Shown piece after piece: positions 10,600 through 21,076 of a stretch of 64,000 bases of DNA. The notes under the pieces are model-generated. The model ran no database searches and had not been told where the DNA came from. It saw nothing but the letters and a program-made list of their open reading frames with translations. The translations under genes and the position numbers were made by a program. The DNA comes from a cyanobacterium endosymbiont of Epithemia clementina EcSB (GTDB lineage Bacteria; Cyanobacteriota; Cyanobacteriia; Cyanobacteriales; Microcystaceae): positions 2,826,434 through 2,890,433 of the forward strand of contig NZ_CP123991.1 of assembly GCF_029919255.1 (NCBI RefSeq). The letters run 5' to 3'. The number at the start of each line of letters is the position of its first letter. Positions within the stretch are counted from its first letter, which is position 1.

Positions 10600-11105
10600 T
10601 TTTTACATATTTACATAAGTCTTTAATTAGACTAACGCCAGAGTAAACTAAGTTTCTTAAGGCTTAATTAGATAGTATTAAAAGCCTATTATATAGCATT
10701 TAAAATTTGAATTACATTTAATTGTAAACGACCACTGTAAATTATTGACTTTGAACTTCACTCCAGGCAACACAGATAACAGTAAATCTATTTCTGCGTT
10801 AAGGCAAAATTTAATCAACAAATTATTAGAAGACCGAGAATATATTACTCAATAACTCTTTGAGACCTTATATCAACAAGGACTTCAATTAATTACTCAT
10901 TATCAATAAAACATAAAGGAAAAGTCAGTAAAACTAATTGGTAAATTTTTACTTAGTCAGCGTTCTTTAATTGAAAAGGTTAACGACCAACTTAAAATAT
11001 CTCTCATATTGTATATGCGAAACATCGAAATATTTGAAACTGTCTTGTTAACCTTTTTGCTCGATTGATGACTTATGCCTATTTACCTAAAAAACCTTCT
11101 TGCAG
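10600..11105 (+). pseudogene. IS982-family transposase remnant
   Basis: From 10706 the plus strand reads FELHLIVNDHCKLLTLNFTP, then GNTDNSK, REYITQ*LFETLYQQGLQLI, LLSQRSLIEKVNDQLKIS. After a frameshift it reads HRNI*NCLVNLFARLMTYAY and KKPSC. These follow the IS982 order: a VVNDxGELL block, TPGNxDDR, DxGYIS, an LLRKRSIIETxNDQLK block, the EHTRHRS block, then KKPSL at the end. At least three in-frame stops and one frameshift are present. Upstream from about 10600, IN*VS*GLIR-like codons line up with the IHRHKVFKGLAQRG block. Terminal inverted repeats were not identified. The copy is long dead. Confidence 0.8.
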
Positions 11106-11859
11106 CTTAAGGTCAAAAAGTAAGTTGGCCTTTTCTACTGCTTTTTTAAAAAACTGTTTTAGTCTTTATTTATGATAGTTATCATTTCATTTAACTATCA
11201 ATATAGTTGTTTTGTTACTAAACAATTGAGACTGATAACAGTGTTTTTAAAACCTTTTTAAACTAAGTTTTTTAGAGTTATTAACTATAGTTTTAACTGT
11301 CGTTAGTAAAATTGGATTACAGACTTAATACAAACCATAAGTTTATTTAACAGGTGCTTTTTTGAACAGATTTTTATATTTAAAATTAATGTCATCTATT
11401 TTGTATGCAAGTATCAATTATTTTTAATATATATTCGGAAATAGACTACTTTTCTTGTTTAAGAAATTAAATTCTATATTATAAATAATAATGAAACATT
11501 TTTTTAGAAAATTTAACTATTTATAGATACACTTCATTTTTTTATCATTGTGTTAAGATAGTAAATTTTTCATACTGATAATCCTCTAAAATTAGAGGAT
11601 TATCGTCTCGAGATAACTCATCATGTTTAACCATAATTTAACTTAATTAAGTTTACATAATCTTGATGTCTAACTAATAAATCTTTTATATAAGATCAAT
11701 AAATAATTGAAGTTATATAAAAAAATCTAAATATTTATTTCTTTTATATTTGTTTGTTAACATAATTAATTTAACTTGAACTAGCAATTTTTTCTGAATT
11801 TACCACAATAAAAAGTAGTGTATTAGACATGAAATAAACTTATTGATAGCTTTCAAATA
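11106..11859. other. AT-rich non-coding desert
   Basis: No coding remnant recognised. It contains one near-perfect hairpin (11577-11604). Confidence 0.5.
11577..11604. repeat. 28-nt near-perfect palindrome
   Basis: GATAATCCTCTA pairs with TAGAGGATTATC around AAAT. It gives a 12-bp perfect stem in a spacer with no flanking intact gene. Confidence 0.7.
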
Positions 11860-12086
11860 ATCCCTTCGTAGAGAGCTTCAACTAGTGGAGTTAAAATCGA
11901 GACAATAAGGAGATAAAACAAGACTTGCTCTAGTATATATTCCATTAGTTCTCTATCTTTTGTTGCTTTATGAGCTAGTCAATTATTCATAACCACACAG
12001 GCCTCTGTCGGGGTTTGTAGTATCAGTACTTATGTTTTATCAATGAGACGTGACAAACTCAATAAACCTAATGTTTCTTCAATATG
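11860..12086 (-). pseudogene. Unidentified gene remnant, minus strand
   Basis: On the minus strand one frame reads EETLGLLSLSRLIDKT, stop, then VLILQTPTEACVVMNN, stop, then LAHKATKDRELMEYILEQVL and VSILTPLVEALYEGII. The base composition is less AT-rich than the neighbourhood. The peptide looks like real protein broken by two or three nonsense codons. I cannot name the family. Confidence 0.5.
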
Positions 12087-13073
12087 AGTTTGGTGTTTAA
12101 AATTTTACTATTAAGGATAGTTTTGGGAAATAAAAGTTTCTTTACGGTGAAGAATCGGAGGATTGTTATTATCAGTATAATAACAACAATATTCAAGGTT
12201 GAGCTCGGGTGAGGCTCACGCTCAAAGTCTGGAGAAAAAAGATAAAGTACTTTAAATTTATTGGTGCTAAATTTGACTAGAGTTATTTGAGATATTGTAT
12301 CAGTAATTTGGAAAATTTTTTGTTTTTTTATAAAAAAAGTCAACAAAGGCTATTTTACTTCTATGCAGATATAAGACGTTGGGTCGGATTTTCCAGATCC
12401 TATTACTTTGGCAAGTACCAATAACATTATTAATGCATAATTAAAAATAAGTAAGTAATTTTTATAAAATCACAGATTAATACAACACTTTTATTACTTC
12501 TTGATTTCAGATATTTTTCAAGCTCAAGTATTTTTGATGCATAGATGTAAACATCCACTATGAATACATCCATGCTTATTTTAGCTGAATTTATTCTAAA
12601 TTTTAGTTGATTTTTTAAAATTAAAAATCACTCAAATAATAAACTAGTTAAATGTTAAGTTAAATAACTTTATGGTTAAAAATTGACGTTATTTTTAACC
12701 CCATAAGCTCTTATTTCAATTAACTTCAATTTTTGATTAAAACCTTATACTGTTACTTAGTCACTATGGAAAATATTTTCTTTAATCCAATACCTAACTA
12801 TTTCACGCTTTTCGGATATAACAAATAAGCTTTTAAACACTAATTAGCCGATTTAAATAGTCCTAAAATAAACTTCTTTTTTTAAAAAAGACTCTAAATT
12901 ATCCTTTTAATTTGGGCATTTTTGAGAGAAACTTGGTATACTTGTATGCATTCTATTTATCCTTGATTTTTTCATCTAATAAATAGTTTTTTTGTTTAAA
13001 TACGACATTTTTTTATTAGTATTTTTTTATCTTCTCATCTAAAATATTTCTTATAAAAAATTAACTTTTGACT

Positions 13074-13118
13074 TTTTTATTACACAAAATTTATACAATA
13101 AATTTTGTGTAATAAAAA
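13074..13118. repeat. Perfect 20-bp inverted repeat, 5-nt loop
   Basis: Arms 13074-13093 and 13099-13118 are exact complements; the core of the left arm is TTATTACACAAAATTTA and the loop is TACAA. There is no gene within 1 kb on either side. Confidence 0.85.
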
Positions 13119-14033
13119 CCTAATATTTTAAGGGCAAATAAAAATTACGATTTATTTATAAGTTCTTATTTATATAATTACTATACTCACTCTTTTATTG
13201 AAATCTATCAATACTAAATAATAATTTTTCTGTCTTTTAATTTTAGCAATTTTATAAAAAATTAACCATTTTAATATCTAAGATCTTTCCACTTAATATT
13301 TATCTAAATATTCCAACTTTAAATTTTTAAGTATGTGTATTTTAAGAAAAAAAATAACTATACTGTGATTTTAACTACACATTAATTATATCTAATTTAT
13401 AAATTAATTTTTAAATTTTTGAGATAGGTAAATATTTTTTAAAGCATTTATCTAATAGTTAATTTATTTTTTCTATTAAAATAAACAATAGATAATTGTG
13501 AGTAGTTTTATTTTTTTAATCTTATTTAGATAACTAAATTAAATAAAAAATGTTTAGTTTAGTACAATTTAATTACAAAGATAAAACATGCTATAGTAAT
13601 ATACTATTTTTTATTTATATAAAGAAATAAGGTTAGAATAAGTTATGTTTGTTTTTTGTTTTAATACTTCAGCTAATTTTTATTTATAAAAATTATATTT
13701 TTTAAAAATCTTATAGATAAGACTTGATTGGATCTAATTATACTTCTAGTTATAATTAAAATGGTTAATTTTAACTCTCTTTTATTAAGCAATAAAGATA
13801 ATTTCCTAAATAATATTTCTGTGACTTTTCAGATATACATCTCTATTTTGGATTTAAAAATAAATATTTTAAAACTTCTAACTGTTAGTAAATTGTCTTT
13901 TTAAATTTGAGATCTTTATTTTCTGTTCATTTATAATATAACTTGAGTAACTTATCTTACCTTCCAAATTTTATGATTATATTATCCTTCTGATTTTACC
14001 TAAAAAATCCCCTTAACCTTAGGAGTAATTCAC

Positions 14034-14087
14034 ATTGTCATATCTAAATATTTTCTTTGTTAAAAGAAAATATTTAGATATGACAAT
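14034..14087. repeat. Perfect 25-bp inverted repeat, 4-nt loop
   Basis: Arms 14034-14058 and 14063-14087 are exact complements, with loop GTTA. It lies about 230 bp past the stop of the minus-strand methylase gene. It could terminate that transcript, but no T-run follows and the stem is far longer than a usual terminator. Confidence 0.9.
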
Positions 14088-14314
14088 AACTTATTAACTT
14101 AATAAATATTACTAAAGTGCTTAAAATAATACAAATGTGGGTATAAGTTTTGCTGCAAGTTGACAATTAAAAATTAGATAAATAATGTCTACTTTTTAGA
14201 GAAAATCGATTATCATACTTCTGACTTTTACTATATGAGACTAGTATAGACTATATTTTTAAGAAAATTTAATTGTTTATTAAAACTAGTTACAAAAAAA
14301 CCATTTCAGCTGTG

Positions 14315-15148
14315 TTAATTTTTAATAAAAATCTCTTTTCCTTTTTTAGCTTTTCCTTGTTTATAATTATTCATACCATATTGAAGTTCCCAATCAATAA
14401 TACTAAAATCTTTGAAGTTATTTTTTATTTCTTCAGAGTTATCATAAGTAATTAACCATTTATGTTGACAATTGACTAAACTTTTAGCAAATCTTTGATG
14501 ATCGAAAGAAGTATGTAAATTACCATCTTTTCCATATAATTTAGATTGACTGGCAGCCAAATAAGGAGGATCTAAAAAAATAAATACTCGATCTTCTCCT
14601 ACATTAACGACTTCACTGTAATCTAAATTGGTGATTCTAACATCTTTTAAAATAGGTTCTAAACTTTTCAGACGATCAATAGAAGAATCCGTAAATCTAG
14701 TTAAAAAAGATTGATGTGAAAATCCTCCAGATTCTACAGTTCCTGAAAAAGTAATTCTATTTAAAATAAAAAAACGAACTGCTCTTTCAAAGTCTGATAA
14801 TTCTTCAACGTTAACTGAAGTTAATTTTTTGAAAAGTTTTCGACCATCAGTACAATTTAATTTAATTTCACGCAAAGCAACCACTAATTCTTTTAGATCG
14901 GATTGAGCGATCTTCCAAAACAAGTATAATTCGTGGTTTAAATCATTAATCCAAATATCAAGATTAGAATAAGTTTGTTTAATATAAATGAACATTGAGC
15001 CCCCACCAGAAAATGGTTCCCGATATTCAGTATATTTAGATAAATTATTAGGAAGATGTTGAATGATTTGTTTAATAGCCTTTGATTTCCCCCCAGGAAA
15101 GCGTAAAGGACTTTTAACCAAACTATTCTTCTGAGATGTTTTTATCAT
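14315..15148 (-). CDS. DNA adenine methylase (D12 class)
   Basis: An N6-adenine DNA methyltransferase that uses S-adenosylmethionine. The AdoMet-binding FxGGK motif appears as PLRFPGGKSKA at residues 14-24, REPFSGGGSMF follows near 43, and the catalytic DPPY motif is at 193-196 (FLDPPYLAAS). The 277-residue length suits the Dam-like D12 class. No restriction endonuclease gene is adjacent, so it behaves as an orphan methylase. A GATC target, as in cyanobacterial Dam-type orphans, is plausible but not shown. It follows tsaB with only 13 bp between, so the two are probably co-transcribed. Confidence 0.88.
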   Translation of the reverse strand: MIKTSQKNSLVKSPLRFPGGKSKAIKQIIQHLPNNLSKYTEYREPFSGGGSMFIYIKQTYSNLDIWINDLNHELYLFWKIAQSDLKELVVALREIKLNCTDGRKLFKKLTSVNVEELSDFERAVRFFILNRITFSGTVESGGFSHQSFLTRFTDSSIDRLKSLEPILKDVRITNLDYSEVVNVGEDRVFIFLDPPYLAASQSKLYGKDGNLHTSFDHQRFAKSLVNCQHKWLITYDNSEEIKNNFKDFSIIDWELQYGMNNYKQGKAKKGKEIFIKN

Positions 15149-15161
15149 ATCATTTCAATTA

Positions 15162-15803
15162 TCAATTGACCACTGACATACCATAAAAGGGTATCACATC
15201 TGACCAATGAGGGTGTTTTCCATGTTGCCAATCATAGTAAGCTAATTCGAGAATACTGGTTACAGTAAACCCTAATTTTTTAGGGATTATTAAAGGTTTT
15301 GTGTTAATCTTTAAACTCTGTATTTTTTGCACCCATATATCAGGATCAATCACCATATCAGGTAGATCAATAATGAATTTTTGGTTATGATCTTTTACTT
15401 TATAAATTGCGACATACAATTGTCCCCTTGAAGCTGACATTTGAACAGGAATTAACGAATCAACGGAATAGTTATCTCTATTTTGCCAAGCAAAAGCTTC
15501 TAAAGTTGAAATACCAAAAAGAGGAATATTTAACTGCTGTGCTAACGTCCGTGCTGTAACCACACCAATACGAGTACTGGTAAAACTACCTGGACCTTTT
15601 GCAACAGCAATGAATGCCAATTTTTCAAAAATTTTATGGCTAACAAATTCAACTAAATGTTGATGTAAATAGGTAGATAGTTTGTGCTCAACATCCCAAG
15701 TTTTTGAACGGATTTCTTTTGAAAAATTACTAATAATTAGTCCAAGCTGAAAGCTAGTTGTGTGTAAGGCAAGACCATACTGAGAAGAAGTCAAGTTATA
15801 CAT
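15162..15803 (-). CDS. tsaB: tRNA threonylcarbamoyladenosine protein TsaB
   Basis: TsaB is the inactive paralogue that partners with TsaD (and TsaE) to place threonylcarbamoyl on adenosine 37 of ANN-decoding tRNAs. The ASKHA-fold core signature is clear: VAKGPGSFTSTRIGVVTART around residues 67-86, followed by LNIPLFGISTLEAFA. The 213-residue length is normal. The ATG at 15803 fits; the N-terminus (YGLALHTTSFQLGLII) is the usual first beta hairpin. It lies upstream of the methylase in the same transcript direction. There is no sign of damage. Confidence 0.9.
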   Translation of the reverse strand: MYNLTSSQYGLALHTTSFQLGLIISNFSKEIRSKTWDVEHKLSTYLHQHLVEFVSHKIFEKLAFIAVAKGPGSFTSTRIGVVTARTLAQQLNIPLFGISTLEAFAWQNRDNYSVDSLIPVQMSASRGQLYVAIYKVKDHNQKFIIDLPDMVIDPDIWVQKIQSLKINTKPLIIPKKLGFTVTSILELAYYDWQHGKHPHWSDVIPFYGMSVVN

Positions 15804-16143
15804 ATAGTGTTAACAATAATCAAGACTAAGACTAAGGATTTGGGAGGCTAAATACTAAGGTCCTGGACACAGCGCAAACAAATTATTCATCAACACAGCA
15901 ATTTATATAATTTAGTTAATCATAACATTTTATGTGATACAATGATTCATCAAGATATACCTTAATTTCTAGCTATTACTTGAACCAATGAATTTTATTT
16001 TCAAAAAAATTATCTTCTCTATTTCTCTAGTCTGAAGAATAAAAGATTAAATTTAGGAAAAATCTAAATAAATCTCAGTCCTCTCTCTAACTTTGACTTA
16101 CAATGGTAAATCAAGCTTAACTTAACTTTACTAGGAGCGAACT
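15804..16143. other. Divergent spacer tsaB / argD
   Basis: About 340 bp of promoter region for both genes. TACAAT near 16098, followed by AGGAG at 16132-16136, precedes argD. No coding remnant is seen. Confidence 0.5.
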
Positions 16144-17397
16144 GTGAGCCACTCCTTCCTTCCTGACCCCCCCGCCCAGGCGTTCGATTATAATGAGTTT
16201 GATATCCATGTTATGCACACCTATGAGCGTTTCCCCATCGCTATCGAAAAGGGGCAAGGATGTCGTCTCTGGGATACTGAAGGACGGGAATATTTAGACT
16301 TTGTTGCCGGAATTGCTACTTGTACTCTCGGCCACGCTCATCCCGCTTTAATCGAAACGGTTACCCAACAAATCAAAAAACTCCACCACGTCTCGAATTT
16401 TTACTATATTCCTGAACAGGGAGCTTTAGCTAAGTGGCTTGTGGATTATTCCTGTGCTGATAGTGTCTTTTTTTGCAATTCTGGTGCAGAAGCCAATGAA
16501 GCGGCTATTAAACTAGTAAGAAAATACGCCCATACGGTATTAGACTCCTTCGAACAGCCTGTAATTCTAACCGCAAAAGCTAGTTTTCACGGACGCACCC
16601 TAGCCACTATTACTGCTACCGGACAACCTAAATATCAACAAGATTTTGAACCCCTAATGCCTGGGTTTGTCTACGTTCCCTACAACGATATCAAAACGGT
16701 AGAAGACACGATCATTGACCTAAATAAAAGGAACAATCGAGTAGTCGCCATCATGTTAGAACCTCTTCAAGGAGAGGGAGGAGTTCGTCCAGGAGATTTA
16801 GAATATTTTCTGCGGTTGCGAAAAATTTGTGATGAAAATAATATCCTTTTAGTATTGGATGAAGTACAAGTTGGGATAGGTCGTTCCGGCAAATTATGGG
16901 GTTACGAGTATTTAGAGGTTGAACCAGATATCTTCACTAGCGCGAAAGGACTAGCCGGAGGAATTCCCATCGGAGCGATGATGTGTAAAAGATTCTGCGA
17001 TGTCTTGAGTCCAGGAACCCATGCGAGCACCTTTGGGGGGAACCCTTTTGTCACCGCCGTAGCCTTGACAGTATTAGAAACCATTAAGAAAGAAAATCTC
17101 TTACAGAATGTTCAAGATAGAGGAGAACAGTTAAGAACTAGCTTACGAGTGATCACTCAGAAATATCCTACTTTATTTACAGAGGTTCGAGGATGGGGTT
17201 TAATCAACGGAATAGAATTAAAACAAGAAATTAAATTAACGTCCCTAGATATTGTTAAAGCAGCAATGGAAGATGGGTTATTATTGGCCCCAGCAGGACC
17301 CAAAGTATTACGGTTTGTTCCTCCTTTAATTGTTTCTGAAATGGAGGTAGAACAAGCGATAGAAATCCTAGGACGGGTGTTAGAAAAAATAAGTTAA
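16144..17397 (+). CDS. argD: Acetylornithine aminotransferase
   Basis: A PLP-dependent class III aminotransferase that converts N-acetylglutamate semialdehyde to acetylornithine in arginine synthesis. It may also act on succinyl-diaminopimelate precursors in some bacteria. Landmarks are FFCNSGAEANEAAIKLVRK, the SFHGRTLATITATGQPKY block, the cofactor aspartate in LLVLDEVQVGIGRSGKLW, and the Schiff-base lysine in FTSAKGLAGGIPIGAMM. The protein is 417 residues, normal. The start is GTG at 16144, supported by AGGAG eight bases upstream. It stands alone, with a strong hairpin pair 110-220 bp downstream. Confidence 0.95.
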   Translation: MSHSFLPDPPAQAFDYNEFDIHVMHTYERFPIAIEKGQGCRLWDTEGREYLDFVAGIATCTLGHAHPALIETVTQQIKKLHHVSNFYYIPEQGALAKWLVDYSCADSVFFCNSGAEANEAAIKLVRKYAHTVLDSFEQPVILTAKASFHGRTLATITATGQPKYQQDFEPLMPGFVYVPYNDIKTVEDTIIDLNKRNNRVVAIMLEPLQGEGGVRPGDLEYFLRLRKICDENNILLVLDEVQVGIGRSGKLWGYEYLEVEPDIFTSAKGLAGGIPIGAMMCKRFCDVLSPGTHASTFGGNPFVTAVALTVLETIKKENLLQNVQDRGEQLRTSLRVITQKYPTLFTEVRGWGLINGIELKQEIKLTSLDIVKAAMEDGLLLAPAGPKVLRFVPPLIVSEMEVEQAIEILGRVLEKIS

Positions 17398-17574
17398 TAG
17401 AGTTCTATCGAACCTGTCAAGTAAGACTAACACCTTATATAGATGAAGGAACGGGGAAAAGAGAATAGAAAATGTCGAATAGGCGTGTGACTGAGGATTT
17501 AACCAGCCTTCAACTCTTATCGCCAAGAGAGGGTAAAAGTTGAAGTCTTTGATTCGGAAATCGGAAAAAGAAAC

Positions 17575-17616
17575 GAAAAAGTTTCAGTAGATTCTAATTT
17601 CGACTGAAACTTTTTC
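17575..17616 (+). terminator. Probable argD terminator hairpin
   Basis: GAAAAAGTTTCAGT pairs exactly with ACTGAAACTTTTTC around a 14-nt loop, with T-rich sequence at the 3' arm. A smaller hairpin (CTTCAACT...AGTTGAAG, 17508-17544) lies just upstream. Confidence 0.6.
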
Positions 17617-18230
17617 TGTTGCTTATTGCCAAAGCCAAAATTTTCTCCCCCCAAGAGAGATAAAGTTTAGATAAATCTCGTTTTCTATCAACTTAACCTT
17701 GCGCCATAATTAGGTATCTGATGTGTTCTTCCCTATATCGTATCTCTCTACTATTTTGATTCAAATTGAGACAATACTTGTTCTAATTTGTTGAACCATA
17801 CCATATAGTTTCTTTAGGAAAAATTTTGGTGAGTAAATAGAATTTTTAAGTAAAATCTCCGCCTTTTACCAAATTTTTAAGCCTTTAAAATTATGAATAT
17901 CTGACATTCGTTTAAATTTTTCTTCTTAACTGTTTCCTGTTATAGATTCATCACTATCAGTTTATCATCCTAAGTTCTGTAGAACTTATTTTATTTCTCT
18001 TTTAAAGAAGTTTAACTCTTCTGTAAATTTATTTCCGTATTGATTAAATCTCATTTAACGATGATTGATTTTGAGGGAGACTGCTTTCTCTGCCCGAGGT
18101 AACTCTCTCATAGTTAATCAACTATTGTGATAAAGCTTCTTAGTGGTTGAACTACAATAAATACAAGTTGCTATTTGTCCTATTTTCTTGATAAATAAAA
18201 TTATTTCTATCCCAATTATTTCTATCCCAT

Positions 18231-18267
18231 TAAAGATACTTCCCGTTACCAATGGGAAGTATCTTTA
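18231..18267. repeat. Perfect 14-bp inverted repeat
   Basis: TAAAGATACTTCCC (18231-18244) pairs with GGGAAGTATCTTTA (18254-18267) around a 9-nt loop. The CCCGTTA inside can alternatively pair with TAACGGG at 18268-18274, which is followed by TTTTA. The two folds exclude each other. Confidence 0.65.
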
Positions 18268-18771
18268 ATAACGGGTTTTATTTGAATAGGTTAAAGTGAA
18301 GAAATTAAAAACACTAATTGCCCCAGAACATGAGATAGTACTACATAGATATTCCCATTAAAATCATAGAAACCAACAATAGAAGTAATCAAGTAACTTA
18401 ACAACAGATAGAGCATTTTAAGTCAAAACTAGTTTATGTGTGTTAAACATATCTCTAAAAATTTAAAAATAAAAACCACATATAACTATTCTTTAATGGC
18501 TAAAATTAAATCTCTTTAATCGAGGCAAAAAACTTGATATCGTATAAAAATTGCCAGAATAAGATAACGATGCTATTCCGCAAGAAATAAGTACTAGCTT
18601 ACACAAAAAATAGGTGTTCTAGTTAATATTGTTAATACATATGATTTTTTAAGAAAATTAAACTGACCCATAAAAGTACTTTTTAAGCTAGGTTAATTAA
18701 CCCTTATTTTTTGCCTTTTTTATTAAAGAATTGGCGTTTAGTTAAATTTATTTAAATCTAAAAAATTAATA

Positions 18772-18805
18772 CAATCACAAGTGATTAATAAATCACTTGT
18801 GATTG
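18772..18805. repeat. Perfect 15-bp inverted repeat, 4-nt loop
   Basis: CAATCACAAGTGATT pairs with AATCACTTGTGATTG around AATA. It lies about 330 bp before hisIE, in non-coding DNA. Confidence 0.8.
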
Positions 18806-19131
18806 CAGCTTTAGATTTTATCACTAGTTGTAATTATTGTCTTTGATTAACTTAATAGATGAGACTTTCACTCCTCTATTCGTCCATGCGCAATCACATT
18901 ATTACTAATAAAATTTATTATCGTAATCACCAAAATATAACTTAATTATCTCTTTTAGATGGATTAAGTTAGAGCAGACAATCTTAAAAGTTAATAAAGT
19001 GCACAATTTTATGTCTTAAGACCAAGTATTATGTCAATAATAACTATTGATTATAAAAAAGATTGGTTTCAATCTTTGAAATTCAACGGTTGTCCTTCCC
19101 AGAAAAGAACACAGTTATTAACTAACCCAAG

Positions 19132-19791
19132 ATGTTTTCTTCAACTAATGCCATTCCAGTAAATAATATTCGATACAATGAACAAGGATTAGTCCCTGTG
19201 ATCGCCCAGGATTATTTGGATGGAACAGTTTTAATGATGGCTTGGATGAACCGAGAGTCTTTACAAAAAACCTTAGTAACAGGAGAAACATGGTATTGGA
19301 GTCGCTCTCGACAGGAATTATGGCATAAAGGGATGACCTCTGGACATATTCAAAAGGTTAAAGAAATTCGCTATGACTGTGATAGTGATGCCTTATTAAT
19401 TACGGTGGAACAACTTGGAGATATTGCTTGTCATACGGGAGAGAGAAGTTGTTTTCACCAAGTAGACAGTCAAAAGGTAGCCCCCCCAGCTGATACCTTA
19501 TCAGGGGTGTTTGAAGTAATCTGTAACCGTCGAGATAATCCCATTAAGGAATCGTATACCTGCAGTTTATTAGATGGGAGAGACAACAAAATTCTCAAAA
19601 AAATAGGAGAAGAATCAGCCGAAGTAATAATGGCTTGTAAGGATGACGATCCAGAAGCAATTGCCTCTGAAGTAGCTGATTTGTTCTATCATACTTTGGT
19701 GGCCTTATCTTATCATCAAGTTGATATTAAAGACGTTTACCGTAAGTTACAAGATAGACAGAAATGCAGTTCTGCTAAACCTGTCATGTAA
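19132..19791 (+). CDS. hisIE: Bifunctional HisIE
   Basis: Carries out steps two and three of histidine synthesis. The N-terminal HisI domain is a phosphoribosyl-AMP cyclohydrolase, and the C-terminal HisE domain is a phosphoribosyl-ATP pyrophosphohydrolase. HisI landmarks are [30 protein letters not shown], and the zinc-binding [11 protein letters not shown]. HisE starts at about residue 125, with the metal-binding [11 protein letters not shown] and [10 protein letters not shown] blocks. The 219-residue fusion is the usual cyanobacterial form. The gene is intact and isolated, with a decayed transposase beginning about 270 bp downstream. Confidence 0.95.
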   Translation: MFSSTNAIPVNNIRYNEQGLVPVIAQDYLDGTVLMMAWMNRESLQKTLVTGETWYWSRSRQELWHKGMTSGHIQKVKEIRYDCDSDALLITVEQLGDIACHTGERSCFHQVDSQKVAPPADTLSGVFEVICNRRDNPIKESYTCSLLDGRDNKILKKIGEESAEVIMACKDDDPEAIASEVADLFYHTLVALSYHQVDIKDVYRKLQDRQKCSSAKPVM

Positions 19792-20059
19792 AAATTCAAA
19801 ATATACAGACAAAATTTGAGTGTTAATCAAAGGCTTGTCAAGAGCCATGTTATTAGGCATAATTGTTGTATGGCTAATAATATGGCCGGTTTTGTATTTG
19901 GATTAAATTAGATTGGGATCGGTGTTTTTATTTTATTGATACTTATAAAATCGAATGCTTAACTGACTTTAATGAAATTTAAAATTTAGAATAAATTATC
20001 ATGACCCACTATCAGAGTTTAAATGAAATAGGAATAATTTGATTTACTCAAAAAATAGA

Positions 20060-20960
20060 CCTAAAAGCAATTTGTATTGTTTGTGTTTAAACCACTGGAA
20101 AACTTCATCACAATAATTGATTAACTATGAGAGGGTTACCTTGGACAGAGAAAGTTGTCTATCATAAAACTAATCCTCGTTAAATGAGATCTAATCAGTA
20201 TAGGAATGAATTCACACAAAATTTAGGTTTTCTAAAAAAGAAAAGAATATATGCTGAAAGATTTAAGGTAAAAATCAAAGAAGTTATTGTGTAGTATTAG
20301 TACTTTCAGATAAAGGAGTGAGCCTAGAAATTATATAAATAATAACATCCAAAGAAATACTGAAATAGCTGAAAGCTTGAAAAGAAGATTTTACTAAAAT
20401 TGAATAGATTAGTATAGACCTTGGTAAACCAGATAAGAATGTTTTGAATAAACTAATGCCAGAAGTTGAGATCGTAGCAGATAGTTTTCATATGATGAAA
20501 TAAGTTAATGCTCAATTAGATAGTCAAAAAAAAACTTTTAAACCAGAAGCTAAACAGCTCAAAAATGCCAATTTAAAATAAAAATATATGTTATAAAATT
20601 CATTTATAACATATATTTCTTGCTAAGAAAAAGAATATTTAAGCAAAGAAGAAAAAAACTAAGCGTATAAAGTATCATTTTTTCCTTCAGAAATACATCA
20701 ATTTTAAAAGTATTTAAAAATATTTTTTATAAAAAAACACTGAGTGTCAGGACTATTAAAATAATTTAATTAATATTGAAAAGCCGTGGAATAACTAGAC
20801 TTATATTGGGAAAATTATTGCCAGTTTTTTTTCAGGCAACTACTTAAGGAACAGTAGGAGCCGCTAGTAATAAATTGGAGTTGATTGAAAGGAAAGCTTA
20901 TAAATTCAGAAACTTAGTTAATTTTTAACGCCTAGGTTTCTTAACTTGGCATTTAACTAG
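20060..20960 (+). pseudogene. ISL3-family transposase remnant
   Basis: The order of motifs follows the ISL3 family across several frames. The N-terminal cysteine region runs into NLGFLKKKRIYAERFKVK (about 20220). DLGKPDKNVLNKLMPEVEIV is followed by ADSFHMMK*VNAQLD (about 20420-20525), matching the DLWKPY...MPNA...ADRFHVMKQVN block. The end (about 20860-20930) reads GTVGAASNKLELIERKAYKF then RNLVNF, matching the NGVVEGINNKLKLIKR...YGFRNF block. Many stops and frameshifts are present. A 16-bp hairpin interrupts the middle and seems to have added codons. No terminal repeats were identified. Confidence 0.82.
20582..20618. repeat. 16-bp hairpin inside dead ISL3 gene
   Basis: AAATATATGTTATAAA (20582-20597) pairs exactly with TTTATAACATATATTT (20603-20618), with loop ATTCA. 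It falls between the QLKNANL and EYLSKEEKKL parts of the transposase reading. Confidence 0.8.
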
Positions 20961-21033
20961 TTAATTCTACATCATCAGTTCGGTATAACTAGAAATGTCA
21001 ACTATTAACGATTTAATCATCAACCATTTCAAA

Positions 21034-21076
21034 GAGCACTTTACCTATAGTTTTCTAAACCATAGGTAAAGTGCTC
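21034..21076 (-). terminator. 15-bp hairpin overlapping a 3' gene end
   Basis: GAGCACTTTACCTAT pairs exactly with ATAGGTAAAGTGCTC around a 13-nt loop. The stop codon of the minus-strand ureidoglycolate-lyase-like frame (21041-21043) lies inside the stem, so the hairpin probably ends that transcript. Confidence 0.6.

Larger units (their letters stand above)
12087..14314. other. 2.2-kb AT-rich desert
   Basis: Very AT-rich sequence. An open frame at 12068-12346 (minus) has a low-complexity Ile/Lys/Leu composition and is not credible. Two long perfect hairpins (13074-13118 and 14034-14087) are the only structured features. Confidence 0.6.
17398..19131. other. 1.7-kb spacer with several hairpins
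   Basis: No convincing gene or gene remnant. It contains the argD terminator region (17508-17616), two perfect hairpins (18231-18267 and 18772-18805), and a 15-bp direct duplication (ATTATTTCTATCCCA twice, about 18200-18229). Confidence 0.5.

Noticed and set aside
12068..12346. 92-codon minus-strand frame in the desert
   Set aside because: Low-complexity Ile/Leu/Lys product, no ribosome site, no resemblance to a protein family.
14273..14455. 60-codon plus-strand frame
   Set aside because: Overlaps the 3' end of the intact methylase on the other strand and is Phe/Ile-rich; a shadow.
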